Position numbers and translations under genes: made by a program. DNA of 64,000 bases, from contig JAQUIJ010000011.1 of NCBI GenBank assembly GCA_028683385.1, forward strand, positions 170,384-234,383, read 5' to 3'. A model generated the notes under the pieces. The model searched no databases, was not told the DNA's origin, and saw only the letters and a list, made by a program, of their open reading frames with translations. The DNA is from Prolixibacteraceae bacterium. GTDB lineage: Bacteria; Bacteroidota; Bacteroidia; Bacteroidales; Prolixibacteraceae. Shown here piece by piece: positions 52,451 to 61,873 of the stretch (positions are counted from its first letter, which is position 1; every line of letters begins with the position of its first letter).

Positions 52451-52894
52451 TTATTCTCCTATTGAAATTAATATATCACCTTCCATTACGGAGTCGCCCT
52501 TTTGCTTAACGATAGCCGCTACGGTGCCTTCTTTATCCGATTCGATTAAATTTTCCATTTTCATGGCTTCCAATGTTAAAAGCTTCTGGCCGACCTTTAC
52601 CCGATCACCAACATTAACATATATGTCGAGGATAACTCCGGGAAGAGGCGATTTAATATTTCCAGCTCCTTTAGGCGCTTGAGGGCTACTTGTTTTTGCC
52701 ATCGAAGGGTGGGTGTCAGTAGATGGAACTGAAACCGAACGCACTAGTTTTGGCGTTTTCGAAGGTTCTAGCTTTTGATCAACCTCAACCGTATATGGAC
52801 TTCCGTTCACTTCTAACTCAACAAGATTATCTTCAACATTCTTGATGTCGACCTCGTAATCATTTCCGTTTATTTTAAATTTAAATTTTCTCAT
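52451..52894 (-). CDS. mmdC: biotin carboxyl carrier protein of the decarboxylase (1.3S/MmdC-like)
   Basis: 147 residues. An N-terminal segment (residues 1-45, KFKINGNDYEVDIKNV) is followed by a Pro/Ser-rich linker (45-75) and a biotinyl domain with the attachment Lys112 in LEAMKMEN. The layout equals the small carrier subunits of sodium-pump decarboxylases and of the 1.3S subunit of transcarboxylase. It is the only biotin domain in the window, and must serve every carboxyltransferase here (see the gene at 61874). Confidence 0.93.
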   Translation of the reverse strand: MRKFKFKINGNDYEVDIKNVEDNLVELEVNGSPYTVEVDQKLEPSKTPKLVRSVSVPSTDTHPSMAKTSSPQAPKGAGNIKSPLPGVILDIYVNVGDRVKVGQKLLTLEAMKMENLIESDKEGTVAAIVKQKGDSVMEGDILISIGE

Positions 52895-52953
52895 TTTTCT
52901 ACGTAATTTTTTTCAATAACTAATTTACTTTCAAGGATACAGATAGCTAAGTC

Positions 52954-53376
52954 CTACTTTACTGGAGGTCGGTTTATCATATATAACTTAGAATTCCAGG
53001 GAGAATAAAGTTTCGCAACTTTTTGAATCGTAATTTTAAGGCTTTCCATATCATGCTGCTTGCTATTATACATATACAAAGCCATGCCAATGGCAGCCGA
53101 AACTTCTGCTTCAAGATCTTTGATTTCAGTTGTTGTAACTTTATCAGGAGAGTGTTTTTTTGCTGATTTGTTTTGAAAAGCAAAATAAACTTTCGAAACG
53201 TTACTGAAAAACAAATAAACAATAGCTAAAACCGAGAAAACGATCGAAATTGCGATTAAAGTCATCCCAAGGCCATAAGGATCATATTTTACAAATTCAT
53301 CGGCTGCTTTATGCCCCATTCTTAGCGATTCTTCTGGAATGGCTAAGAGCATTGTACATAGATTGTGAGTCATCAT
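52954..53376 (-). CDS. mmdD: OadG-family gamma subunit
   Basis: 140 residues. A hydrophobic helix (about 33-58, [21 protein letters not shown]) follows a short periplasm-facing start; the rest is cytoplasmic and charged ([17 protein letters not shown]). It is a small membrane anchor that binds the carboxyltransferase to the beta subunit. The start ATG overlaps the stop of mmdA (ATGA) at 53373-53376, showing translational coupling. The C-terminal part is longer than in the smallest members. Confidence 0.85.
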   Translation of the reverse strand: MMTHNLCTMLLAIPEESLRMGHKAADEFVKYDPYGLGMTLIAISIVFSVLAIVYLFFSNVSKVYFAFQNKSAKKHSPDKVTTTEIKDLEAEVSAAIGMALYMYNSKQHDMESLKITIQKVAKLYSPWNSKLYMINRPPVK

Positions 53377-54932
53377 AAAGGCAAATTTGAGTGTTTCTTA
53401 GGTGGATTGGAGGCTTTCTTAGTTGAAAGAGTCTGCAATGCCCTAATGATGCGGAATCTGGTATTGCGAGGTTCAATTACATCGTCGATATAACCGTATT
53501 CAGCAGCTTTGTATGGATTCGCAAATTTTTCTTTGTAATCCTCTTCTGCCTGTGTAATGTAGGCAGCACGTTCGGCTTCATCTTCAATAGCTGAAATCTT
53601 TTTGCTGCGTAGTACTTCAATGGCGCCTTTAGGTCCCATTACTGCAATTTCTCCTGAAGGCCAAGAGTAATTGATATCACCACGAAGGTGTTTGGAAGCC
53701 ATTACACAATATGCGCCGCCATAAGCTTTACGCAGAATAACGGTTACTTTTGGAACAGTAGCTTCACCATAAGCAAAAAGCAATTTAGCTCCGTGAGTAA
53801 TAATTCCGCCATATTCCTGAGTTGTTCCCGGCAAGAATCCAGGTACATCGACTAATGTTACGATCGGAATATTGAAGGCATCGCAGAAACGTACAAAACG
53901 AGCAGCTTTGCGCGAAGCATTGATATCGAGAACTCCTGCAAGGTAGTTCGGTTGGTTGGCTACTATTCCAACAGATGTGCCATTGAAGCGCGCAAATCCT
54001 GTAACTATATTTTGTGCGTAATTACGCTGAACTTCAAGAAATTCGTTATAGTCAGCTATGGAATGAACGACATTTTTTACGTCATATGGTTTGTTCGGAT
54101 TGTCAGGAATGAGCTCATTCAGCGAATCATCCAAACGGTCTATCGAGTCGTCACAAAATGCAATAGGAGCATCTTCTAGGTTGTTTTGCGGTAAGTAACT
54201 TAGCAGCTTGCGGATTAACGAAACACCTTCATGTTCATCTTCGGCAATAAAGTGCGAAACACCTGATTTTGCGCCATGAACAGAAGCTCCACCCAACTGT
54301 TCGTCGGTAACGATCTCACCGGTAACTGTTTTTACTACTTTAGGTCCGGTTACAAACATGTAACTGGTATTCTTGCTCATGATGATGAAGTCGGTCAAGG
54401 CTGGAGAATAAACTGCACCTCCGGCACATGGGCCAAAAATTGCAGATATCTGTGGAATTACTCCGGAAGCCATGATGTTGCGTTGGAAAATTTCCGAATA
54501 ACCGGCTAATGCAGTTACGCCTTCCTGAATACGGGCACCACCTGAGTCATTAATTCCGATAACGGGAGCACCAATTTTCATGGCCATATCCATAACTTTG
54601 CATATTTTTAGTGCATAAGTTTCAGACAATGAACCTCCGAACACGGTGAAATCTTGTGCATAAATATACACGATACGTCCGTCAATGGTTCCTTGACCGG
54701 TTACTACACCATCGCCCAGAAACTTGGTTTTTTCCATACCAAAGTTATCGCAACGGTGAGTCATAAACATATCGTATTCTTCAAAACTGCCTTCATCAAG
54801 CAAAAGGTCAATGCGTTCGCGGGCGGTTAATTTTCCTTTTGCATGCTGAGCTTCAATTCTTTTTTCTCCACCTCCGAGTTTTGCTTCAACGCGAAGGTTA
54901 ATGAGTTTTTGTATTTTATCTTGATTATTCAT
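53373..54932 (-). CDS. mmdA: methylmalonyl-CoA decarboxylase alpha subunit (carboxyltransferase)
   Basis: 519 residues of the acyl-CoA carboxyltransferase family, which also covers propionyl-CoA carboxylase beta and transcarboxylase 12S. CoA- and biotin-site motifs: [47 protein letters not shown] and a late [15 protein letters not shown]. It moves the carboxyl group of (S)-methylmalonyl-CoA to biotin on the carrier protein. A propionyl-CoA carboxylase beta function is possible by sequence, but the linked gamma, carrier and beta genes and the lack of a biotin carboxylase gene in the window make the decarboxylase assignment better. Confidence 0.93.
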   Translation of the reverse strand: MNNQDKIQKLINLRVEAKLGGGEKRIEAQHAKGKLTARERIDLLLDEGSFEEYDMFMTHRCDNFGMEKTKFLGDGVVTGQGTIDGRIVYIYAQDFTVFGGSLSETYALKICKVMDMAMKIGAPVIGINDSGGARIQEGVTALAGYSEIFQRNIMASGVIPQISAIFGPCAGGAVYSPALTDFIIMSKNTSYMFVTGPKVVKTVTGEIVTDEQLGGASVHGAKSGVSHFIAEDEHEGVSLIRKLLSYLPQNNLEDAPIAFCDDSIDRLDDSLNELIPDNPNKPYDVKNVVHSIADYNEFLEVQRNYAQNIVTGFARFNGTSVGIVANQPNYLAGVLDINASRKAARFVRFCDAFNIPIVTLVDVPGFLPGTTQEYGGIITHGAKLLFAYGEATVPKVTVILRKAYGGAYCVMASKHLRGDINYSWPSGEIAVMGPKGAIEVLRSKKISAIEDEAERAAYITQAEEDYKEKFANPYKAAEYGYIDDVIEPRNTRFRIIRALQTLSTKKASNPPKKHSNLPL

Positions 54933-54956
54933 AGGTTGTATTGATGGGTAGTTTAA

Positions 54957-55361
54957 TTATTTGTCAGAACAAAGTTCGGTTAATACACCTAAGGTCGATT
55001 TAGGATGAAGGAATCCAATGTTTAGACCTTCAGCACCTTTGCGGCTTGTTTTGTCGATCAGTTGGACCCCATTGGCAGATACATCAGCCAGTGCTTCATT
55101 TACATTTTCTACGGCAAAGGCTAAATGGTGGACGCCTGGACCTTTTTTCTCGATAAACTTACCGATTGGTCCTTCCGGATCGGTTGACTCTAATAGTTCA
55201 ATTTTAGTTTGACCTACTTTGAAAAAGGCTGTTTTAACTTTTTGGTCGGCAACCTCTTCAACAGCATAACATTTCAAGCCTAAAACATTTTCATAATAAG
55301 GAATTGCTTCATCAAGATTGTTTACTGCGATTCCAATGTGTTCAATATGAGTTATTTCCAT
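54957..55361 (-). CDS. mce: methylmalonyl-CoA epimerase
   Basis: 134 residues, VOC/glyoxalase fold. It starts EITHIEHIGIAVNNLDEAIPYYENVLG, has the metal ligands in HIGIAV (His), ELLE (Glu), GVHHLAF (His) and the C-terminal Glu in VLTELC. It interconverts (R)- and (S)-methylmalonyl-CoA, linking B12-dependent mutase to the decarboxylase encoded 24 bp downstream. This is the first gene of the operon; it has an exact -7 box at 55422-55429. Confidence 0.96.
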   Translation of the reverse strand: MEITHIEHIGIAVNNLDEAIPYYENVLGLKCYAVEEVADQKVKTAFFKVGQTKIELLESTDPEGPIGKFIEKKGPGVHHLAFAVENVNEALADVSANGVQLIDKTSRKGAEGLNIGFLHPKSTLGVLTELCSDK

Positions 55362-55421
55362 TTGTATAAGTGTTTAATAAAAAAGGATAATTTGATTTTA
55401 ACTGTAGTATTTTTTCGCGCT

Positions 55422-55429
55422 GCAAAAGT
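55422..55429 (-). promoter_or_regulatory. promoter (-7 box) of the mce-mmd operon
   Basis: TACTTTTG on the minus strand, exact consensus, about 61 nt upstream of the mce start; the -33 region reads GTTA. Confidence 0.5.
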
Positions 55430-55584
55430 ACGCTTACATTCTATCTTTTTTAACCGATTGCTCAATTATTCGAAAAATCGAGTGTGTGTTCTTTAACAGA
55501 GGCTTTGTAAATAATAAATTTTCGTATTGGTTTTTCCTGAATATTTTGATTGTTGAAATTCAGAATTTGCCTGATTTGATGGTA

Positions 55585-55619
55585 AAAGAAAAGGCAGATT
55601 TTGAGCCTGCCTTTTCTTT
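55585..55619 (-). terminator. terminator of the CoA-transferase gene
   Basis: 13-bp stem (55585-55597 with 55607-55619) around a 9-nt loop; the 3' arm itself ends in T-rich sequence, just past the gene's stop codon. Confidence 0.75.
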
Positions 55620-55628
55620 ATCAATATT

Positions 55629-56945
55629 TTAGAGTCTGCTACTATCTTTTACGAAGTGGAAATGTGATCCATAACGTTCAAATGAAGCTTTATCCAGAGC
55701 TTCCCTGTGATCAGGGTGAGCAATTGATGTAAGCAGCTTGGCACGTTCCTGTAAAGTTTTTCCGTAGAGATTAACGGCGCCATATTCAGTTACAACCCAG
55801 TGCATGTTTGAGCGGGTACTTACAACTCCTGAACCTTCAATCAGGGTTGGACTGATTTTAGATACTCCTTTGGTAGTAACTGATGGGATTGCAATAATTG
55901 GTTTACCGCCTTTCGAATGGCCGGCACCACGGATGAAATCGATTTGGCCACCAACTCCTGAGTAATGTTTGGTGCCAATCGAGTCGGCGCAAACCTGACC
56001 AGTTAAGTCGATAGCTAAAGCCGAGTTGATTGCAGTTACTTTGTCGAGTTTGCGGATAACAGCAACATTGTTTGTGTGTCCAACATCCATCATGGCAACC
56101 ATTGGGTTGTCGTCGACAAAGTCGTAAACAGCCTTTGTTCCCATCAGGAACGAAGCAACCATTTTACCTTTTTCTATATTTTTATATTTTCCGGTAACAA
56201 CTCCTTTTTCAACCAATGGTAAAATGCCATCAGAGAACATTTCGGTATGTACACCAAGGTCTTTGTGATTTCCCAACTGAGCCAGAACTGCATTTGGAAT
56301 ACCGCCAATACCCATTTGTAAGCAAGCGCCGTCTTCGATCAATTCAGCAACATTTTTACCTAACTGGATTTCGATATCGGTAAGCGGAGCTACGCCGTGT
56401 GCATACAAAGGAATATCATCTTCAACGAAAATGTCGATCATGTCTATGCTAATCATAGCATCACCCCAACAGCGTGGTACATTTGGATTTACTGCGGCAA
56501 TAACAACATCGGCGGTTTCGATAGCAGCTAATGTTGCATCAACTGAAGTTCCCAGCGAAACAAAGCCGTGTTTATCAGGAGGCGAAACCATAACCATAGC
56601 TACGTTAACTTTTAGGTAGCCATCTCTGATCAATTTTTGAGTTTCGCTCAGGAAAACCGGAATGTAATCTGCAAAACCAGCTTGCGTTTGTTTGCGCATG
56701 TTTCCGGCAACAAAAAATTGTTCGCCCCAAAAAATTCCTTCGAATTCAGGATTGGCGTAGTCAACTTGTCCTTCAATATGGATGTGTTGAATTTTAACAT
56801 CATACAATTCGCCGTTTCTTCCACGTTCAACCATTGGTTTGATTAACGTGTGGGGAGTAACTGCAACCGAACTCAGATGAACTCTGTCGCCCGATTTAAT
56901 GACTTTTACTGCTTCTTGAGGAGATACGTATTTAATTTGTTTCAT
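55629..56945 (-). CDS. acetyl-CoA hydrolase/transferase family CoA-transferase
   Basis: 438 residues from ATG 56945 (MKQIKYVSPQEA); the upstream TTG at 56987 overlaps the promoter box and is not used. Family I-type CoA-transferase fold with the N-terminal VKSGDRVHLSS-like segment, GIGGIPNAVLAQLGNH in the middle and the catalytic Glu probably in VHTEMFSDG. Members exchange CoA between acetate and 4-hydroxybutyrate, succinate or propionate. Next to the methylmalonyl-CoA genes a succinyl-CoA or propionyl-CoA:acetate exchange is plausible but not proven by sequence. Confidence 0.88.
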   Translation of the reverse strand: MKQIKYVSPQEAVKVIKSGDRVHLSSVAVTPHTLIKPMVERGRNGELYDVKIQHIHIEGQVDYANPEFEGIFWGEQFFVAGNMRKQTQAGFADYIPVFLSETQKLIRDGYLKVNVAMVMVSPPDKHGFVSLGTSVDATLAAIETADVVIAAVNPNVPRCWGDAMISIDMIDIFVEDDIPLYAHGVAPLTDIEIQLGKNVAELIEDGACLQMGIGGIPNAVLAQLGNHKDLGVHTEMFSDGILPLVEKGVVTGKYKNIEKGKMVASFLMGTKAVYDFVDDNPMVAMMDVGHTNNVAVIRKLDKVTAINSALAIDLTGQVCADSIGTKHYSGVGGQIDFIRGAGHSKGGKPIIAIPSVTTKGVSKISPTLIEGSGVVSTRSNMHWVVTEYGAVNLYGKTLQERAKLLTSIAHPDHREALDKASFERYGSHFHFVKDSSRL

Positions 56946-56984
56946 AAATATGATTTTGAATGTATTGTCGTTTAAAATCGCCGG

Positions 56985-56992
56985 CAAATATA
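56985..56992 (-). promoter_or_regulatory. -7 box of the CoA-transferase gene
   Basis: TATATTTG on the minus strand, exact consensus, 39 nt upstream of the preferred start codon at 56945. Confidence 0.5.
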
Positions 56993-57314
56993 GATATTAA
57001 ATTTTCAACCGACCTTGAGTAAAATTCTATTTAAAACGTATCTGCATAAAAGAACCGGTATGTAAAATTAGTGTTAAGAAATGTCTTTTGTGCTAATTTA
57101 CAGTTATATATGTAGAACTTTAGATGTGTTTAAATCCATTGCTATTGAATGTGCAGTTTTAAATGGTTGAATTGTTAAATTGATATATTGTTAATTAGAA
57201 TGAACCAATTAATCATATAGTCATCCAACTTTTATAGTCAATCAGCCAGTCTTTACCCAATTGTTAACACTGTCCTGTTATTTACTTTTTTAACTGCTTT
57301 AAGCCTGAAATATT

Positions 57315-57322
57315 TATCTTTG
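57315..57322 (+). promoter_or_regulatory. -7 box of purL
   Basis: TATCTTTG, exact consensus, 56 nt upstream of the ATG at 57379; the -33 half is weak. Confidence 0.5.
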
Positions 57323-57378
57323 TCGCGTTCGTTTTTTGAAGGCATTTGCAAATCAAATATATATCTAAATATTCCCAA

Positions 57379-60300
57379 ATGATTCTATTCTTTAAGACTC
57401 CGGAAGACACGTTTATTGCACTGAATTCTGTCGAAAGCCTTAATCAGGAAGATATTACAAAGTTGGTTTGGCTGTTTGGCGAAGCCGAAAAGCTCAATGA
57501 AGAAGTTTTAACGGGCTGGTTTGTAGGACCCCGTAAAGAAATGCTCACCCCCTGGAGTACCAATGCGGTTGAAATCACCCAAAATATGGGCATTCAGGGT
57601 ATTCTGCGAATAGAGGAATATGTGCAGGTTGCCGATCAGTCTGCTGGTTACGACCCGATGCTGAAAGCGCTTTATCACAATTTAGATCAAACTATTTTTA
57701 CGATCAATAAACTACCCGAACCCATTCTTGAAATTGCTGATATTTCTGCTTACAATGAGCAGGAAGGATTAGCCTTAAGTCAGGACGAAATTACTTACCT
57801 GGATTCGGTTTCAGAAAAATTAGGCCGGAAACTGACCGATGGCGAAGTTTTTGGATTCTCTCAGGTAAATTCAGAGCATTGTCGCCACAAAATTTTCAAC
57901 GGAACTTTTATTATCGATGGGGTAGAGCAGGAGATGTCGCTTTTCCAGATGATCAAAAAAACATCGCAGCAAAATCCGAATTTTATCATTTCAGCCTATA
58001 AAGACAATTGCTCGTTTGTTCAGGGACCAGTTGTTGAACAATTTGCTCCTAAAACTCAGGACAAGCCCGACTTTTTTGAAGTTACTGATATTGAAACAGT
58101 GCTTTCACTGAAAGCCGAAACACATAATTTCCCGACAACAGTTGAGCCTTTCAACGGTGCTGCAACCGGAACTGGTGGAGAAATCAGAGACCGTATCGCT
58201 GGTGGAAAAGGTAGCTTGCCCATTGCCGGAACTGCCGTTTACATGACTTCGTACCCACGCACCGAAGATGCCCGCAGTTGGGAACAGGCCACCGAAGAAC
58301 GTGACTGGTTGTACCAAACTCCCGAAGAAATCCTGATCAAAGCTTCAAACGGTGCCAGCGATTTCGGAAATAAATTTGGGCAACCAATTATAACCGGTTC
58401 GGTGCTGACTTTTGAACATTTTGAGAACGACCGCAAATATGGATTCGATAAAGTGATCATGCAGGCTGGTGGTATTGGATTTGCAGCCAAGAAAGATAGT
58501 CTGAAAGACGAACCAACCAAAGGCGATAAAGTTGTTTTGCTTGGTGGCGACAATTACCGCATCGGAATGGGCGGTGGCGCTGTTTCGTCTGTGGCAACCG
58601 GCGAATTCGAAAACCACATTGAATTGAATGCTGTTCAGCGTGCCAATCCTGAAATGCAGAAACGTGTTTACAATGCCATCCGTGCGTTGAGTGAATCGTC
58701 TGAAAACCCTATCATAACCGTACACGACCATGGTGCAGGTGGTCACTTGAATTGTTTGTCTGAATTGGTTGAAGCTACCGGAGGTAAAATCGACACTTCG
58801 AAATTGCCGGTTGGCGATCCAACGCTTTCGCAAAAAGAAATCATTGGCAACGAATCGCAGGAGCGCATGGGATTGGTAATGCACGAAAAAGATGTGCCAT
58901 TGCTGCAACGGATTGCCGACCGCGAACGTGCCCCAATTTATGTGATTGGCGAGGCAACCGGCGATATGCAGTTTACCTTCGAAAACTCGAAGACTGGAGA
59001 AAAACCAATCGACTGGCAGCTTTCATACATGTTTGGGAAACCGCCAAAAACAGTTTTAACCGACACTACCCGAAATGAAAAATTTGCTGATTTGCAATAC
59101 GATCAGACCAAAATAGAAGATTACCTTGAAGATGTTTTGCAGTTGGAATCAGTTGCCTGTAAAGATTGGTTGACCAACAAGGTTGACCGTTCGGTAACCG
59201 GCCGTATTGCCAAACAGCAGTGTGCCGGTCAGTTGCAACTTCCACTGAATAATGTCGGCGTGATTACGCTCGACTATCAGGGCGAAAAAGGAATTGCCAC
59301 CACAATTGGGCACGCGCCTGTTGCCGCTTTGATTGATGCTGAAGCCGGATCGGTTCTTTCGATTGCCGAATCGTTGACGAATATTGTTTTTGCTCCGCTT
59401 TCCGATCAACTCAAAGGTGTTTCACTGAGTGCCAACTGGATGTGGCCGGCTAAAAATGAAGGCGAAAATGCCCGAATTTACAAAGCGGTAAAAGCTGCCA
59501 GCGATTTCGCCTGCGAACTGGGAATCAATATTCCGACCGGAAAAGATTCCATGTCGATGACCCAGAAATACAAGGACGGAGTGGTTTATTCGCCGGGAAC
59601 GGTAATCATATCGGCCTCCGCGGAAGTTTCGGATGTGAAAAAAGTAGTCGAGCCGGTGCTGATTAACGATTCGAATTCGTCCATCTATTTTGTCGATTTC
59701 TCGAAAATGAACCGCTGTCTGGGAGGAAGCGCTTTCTCGCAGATCATCAATAAATTGGGCAACGAAGCTCCTTCGGTTGCCGATTCAAAATACTTTGCCG
59801 CTGCTTTCAATGCGATTCAGGATTGCATTGAAGACAAAAACATTTTGGCCGGACATGATATTTCTTCCGGAGGTTTGATAACCACTTTGCTTGAAATGTG
59901 TTTTGCCGATAATTATTCAGGAATGAAAATTGACCTGAGTGGAATTGGTGAATCGGACAGTGTAAAACTGTTGTTCAGCGAAAATCCGGGTATTGTTGTT
60001 CAGGTGGCAGATGCCACTGCTTTTGAAGCGAAACTGAATGCTGCCGGAGTTCAATTTATCCTGATTGGAAGACCTTCAGGAAGCCGCGCATTTACAGTAA
60101 AAAATGGTGCCGATGAATTCAGCTTTGACCTGAATTCGTTGCGCGATTTATGGTTCACCTCATCGTACCTGCTTGATCGGAAACAATCCGGAGAGCAAAA
60201 GGCTTTGGAACGTTTCGGAAGTTATAAAAAGAATGAATTAAAATACGATTTCAATGGTTTTACCGGAAAAGCTGCCGATTTGGGAATCGACCTGAAACGT

Positions 60301-61077
60301 CGCCAACCAAGCGGAATCAAGGCTGCTATCATTCGTGAAAAAGGCGTGAATGGCGACCGCGAAATGGCTTACATGATGTATCTGGCCGGAATGGATGTAA
60401 AAGACGTCCACATGACCGATTTGATTGCCGGACGCGAAACGCTCGAAGATGTAAATATGATTGTATTTGTCGGAGGATTCTCCAATTCCGATGTAATGGG
60501 ATCGGCGAAAGGTTGGGCTGGCGCTTTTAAATACAACGAAGCCGCCAAGCTAGCTCTTGATAATTTCTACAAACGTGAAGACACTTTGAGCTTGGGTGTT
60601 TGCAACGGTTGCCAGTTGATGGTTGAACTCGGTTTGGTTTATCCTGAACGCGCAGAGCAACCAAAAATGTTGCATAATGAATCTCATAAATTCGAATCAG
60701 GATTTATTGGTGTCGAAATTCTTCCGAATAAATCGGTAATGCTGGAATCGATGGTCGGAATGAAACTTGGAGTTTGGGTTGCTCATGGCGAAGGAAAATT
60801 CAGTTTACCTCAGGAAGAATCGGCATACCAGATTCCGATGAAATACGCCTACTCAGCTTATCCGGCAAATCCAAACGGATCAGATTACAATGTTGCTTCG
60901 CTTTGTTCTGAAGATGGCCGTCATTTGGTGATGATGCCGCACTTGGAAAGAGCTTTCAAACCATATCATTGGCCGTATTACCCAATCGACCGGAAATTTG
61001 ATGAAGTTGCACCATGGATGGAAGCCTTTGTCAATGCAAGGAAATGGATTGAAGCTCATCAGCAGCGAGGAAAATAG
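57379..61077 (+). CDS. purL: phosphoribosylformylglycinamidine synthase (single-chain PurL)
   Basis: 1232 residues, the large fused form. The better start is ATG 57379 (MILFFKTPEDTF); the TTG at 57346 would add 11 atypical residues. The PurS-like N-terminus is followed by the linker, then the AIR synthase halves (SQVNSEHCRHKIFNG, LKAETHNFPTTVEPFNGAATGTGGE region, GGAVSSVATGE, later PTGKDSMSM). The C-terminal glutaminase domain has nucleophile Cys in LGVCNGCQLM, and His/Glu near MPHLERAF. It makes FGAM from FGAR, Gln and ATP in purine synthesis. It appears monocistronic, with a Bacteroidota promoter. Confidence 0.97.
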   Translation: MILFFKTPEDTFIALNSVESLNQEDITKLVWLFGEAEKLNEEVLTGWFVGPRKEMLTPWSTNAVEITQNMGIQGILRIEEYVQVADQSAGYDPMLKALYHNLDQTIFTINKLPEPILEIADISAYNEQEGLALSQDEITYLDSVSEKLGRKLTDGEVFGFSQVNSEHCRHKIFNGTFIIDGVEQEMSLFQMIKKTSQQNPNFIISAYKDNCSFVQGPVVEQFAPKTQDKPDFFEVTDIETVLSLKAETHNFPTTVEPFNGAATGTGGEIRDRIAGGKGSLPIAGTAVYMTSYPRTEDARSWEQATEERDWLYQTPEEILIKASNGASDFGNKFGQPIITGSVLTFEHFENDRKYGFDKVIMQAGGIGFAAKKDSLKDEPTKGDKVVLLGGDNYRIGMGGGAVSSVATGEFENHIELNAVQRANPEMQKRVYNAIRALSESSENPIITVHDHGAGGHLNCLSELVEATGGKIDTSKLPVGDPTLSQKEIIGNESQERMGLVMHEKDVPLLQRIADRERAPIYVIGEATGDMQFTFENSKTGEKPIDWQLSYMFGKPPKTVLTDTTRNEKFADLQYDQTKIEDYLEDVLQLESVACKDWLTNKVDRSVTGRIAKQQCAGQLQLPLNNVGVITLDYQGEKGIATTIGHAPVAALIDAEAGSVLSIAESLTNIVFAPLSDQLKGVSLSANWMWPAKNEGENARIYKAVKAASDFACELGINIPTGKDSMSMTQKYKDGVVYSPGTVIISASAEVSDVKKVVEPVLINDSNSSIYFVDFSKMNRCLGGSAFSQIINKLGNEAPSVADSKYFAAAFNAIQDCIEDKNILAGHDISSGGLITTLLEMCFADNYSGMKIDLSGIGESDSVKLLFSENPGIVVQVADATAFEAKLNAAGVQFILIGRPSGSRAFTVKNGADEFSFDLNSLRDLWFTSSYLLDRKQSGEQKALERFGSYKKNELKYDFNGFTGKAADLGIDLKRRQPSGIKAAIIREKGVNGDREMAYMMYLAGMDVKDVHMTDLIAGRETLEDVNMIVFVGGFSNSDVMGSAKGWAGAFKYNEAAKLALDNFYKREDTLSLGVCNGCQLMVELGLVYPERAEQPKMLHNESHKFESGFIGVEILPNKSVMLESMVGMKLGVWVAHGEGKFSLPQEESAYQIPMKYAYSAYPANPNGSDYNVASLCSEDGRHLVMMPHLERAFKPYHWPYYPIDRKFDEVAPWMEAFVNARKWIEAHQQRGK

Positions 61078-61183
61078 GTGTTTTATTTATTCGGGAATGT
61101 GCAAATTTGAAGATTTGAAAATTCGCTTTTTAATTAGAGCTTAAATAATAATTGGTAAATCGTATAATTGTAAATAAAGACTT

Positions 61184-61801
61184 ATGCTCGAATATTTTCA
61201 AACACTCGCTGATTGGTACATGCAACATATGAATTATCTGTCGATCACGTTGCTGATGGTCATTGAAAGTTCATTTATACCTTTCCCGTCAGAAATTGTT
61301 ATCCCGCCAGCTATTTGGAAAGCTGCTGGTGGCGATTTGAGTATGCCTTTGGTTGTATTTTTTGCAACGTTGGGAGCTGTAATTGGAGCAATTGTAAACT
61401 ATGTTTTGGCTTTGTGGCTTGGACGGGTAATTGTTTACAAACTAGTTGAAACACGGCTTGGTAAGTTATTCATGCTTAGTCAGCATAAGGTTGAAAATGC
61501 GGAGGTGTATTTTAACCGGCATGGGCGCAGTTCAACATTTATTGGACGATTGGTGCCAGGGATCCGACAGTTGATATCGATTCCGGCAGGTTTGGCAAAA
61601 ATGAATTTTAAGCAATTTATTCTCTTCACAGCTTTAGGTTCGGCGCTTTGGAATATTATTCTTGCTGTATTAAGTTATTCGCTTTATACGCAGCAGGATA
61701 TGTTAAAGAAATACATGAGTGAACTTTCTTATGCCTTGTTGGCTGCTGGAATTTTGTTTGTTGTGTACCTGATTTGGAAATACAGAAAGAAAAAAGAGTA
61801 A
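61184..61801 (+). CDS. DedA family membrane protein
   Basis: 205 residues, 4-5 membrane segments. The DedA/VTT pattern is clear: ESSFIPFPSEIVIPPA with the conserved acidic pair region, FNRHGRSSTFIGRLVPGIRQLISIPAGLAKM with the re-entrant Arg motif, and a C-terminal helix followed by Lys-rich end (RKKKE). DedA proteins are lipid scramblases or flippases that recycle undecaprenyl-phosphate or move phosphatidylethanolamine. It lies 106 bp after purL. Confidence 0.93.
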   Translation: MLEYFQTLADWYMQHMNYLSITLLMVIESSFIPFPSEIVIPPAIWKAAGGDLSMPLVVFFATLGAVIGAIVNYVLALWLGRVIVYKLVETRLGKLFMLSQHKVENAEVYFNRHGRSSTFIGRLVPGIRQLISIPAGLAKMNFKQFILFTALGSALWNIILAVLSYSLYTQQDMLKKYMSELSYALLAAGILFVVYLIWKYRKKKE

Positions 61802-61818
61802 TTTTTAGGTGGGATATA

Positions 61819-61860
61819 AAAAAGCGAAGGCATCTCGAATTTGAGATGCCTTCGCTTTTT
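61819..61860. terminator. bidirectional terminator between dedA and the carboxyltransferase gene
   Basis: 18-bp perfect stem (61819-61836 with 61843-61860) with a 6-nt loop; its outer pairs are A5/T5, giving T-runs on both strands. Confidence 0.9.
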
Positions 61861-61873
61861 AGATTGAAATGTA

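Larger units (their letters stand above)
56946..57378. other. divergent intergenic region
   Basis: 433 bp with the CoA-transferase promoter at its left end and the purL promoter at its right end. Between them, at about 57160-57260, the sequence is AT-rich with repeated TTG and TAGTCA words, perhaps a decayed short-repeat array. Confidence 0.4.

Noticed and set aside
56946..56987. N-terminal extension of the CoA-transferase from TTG 56987
   Set aside because: That codon overlaps an exact -7 promoter box; MKQIKYV at 56945 is a better start.
57346..57378. TTG start for PurL
   Set aside because: Adds 11 unusual residues; the ATG at 57379 gives the usual MILFF start.
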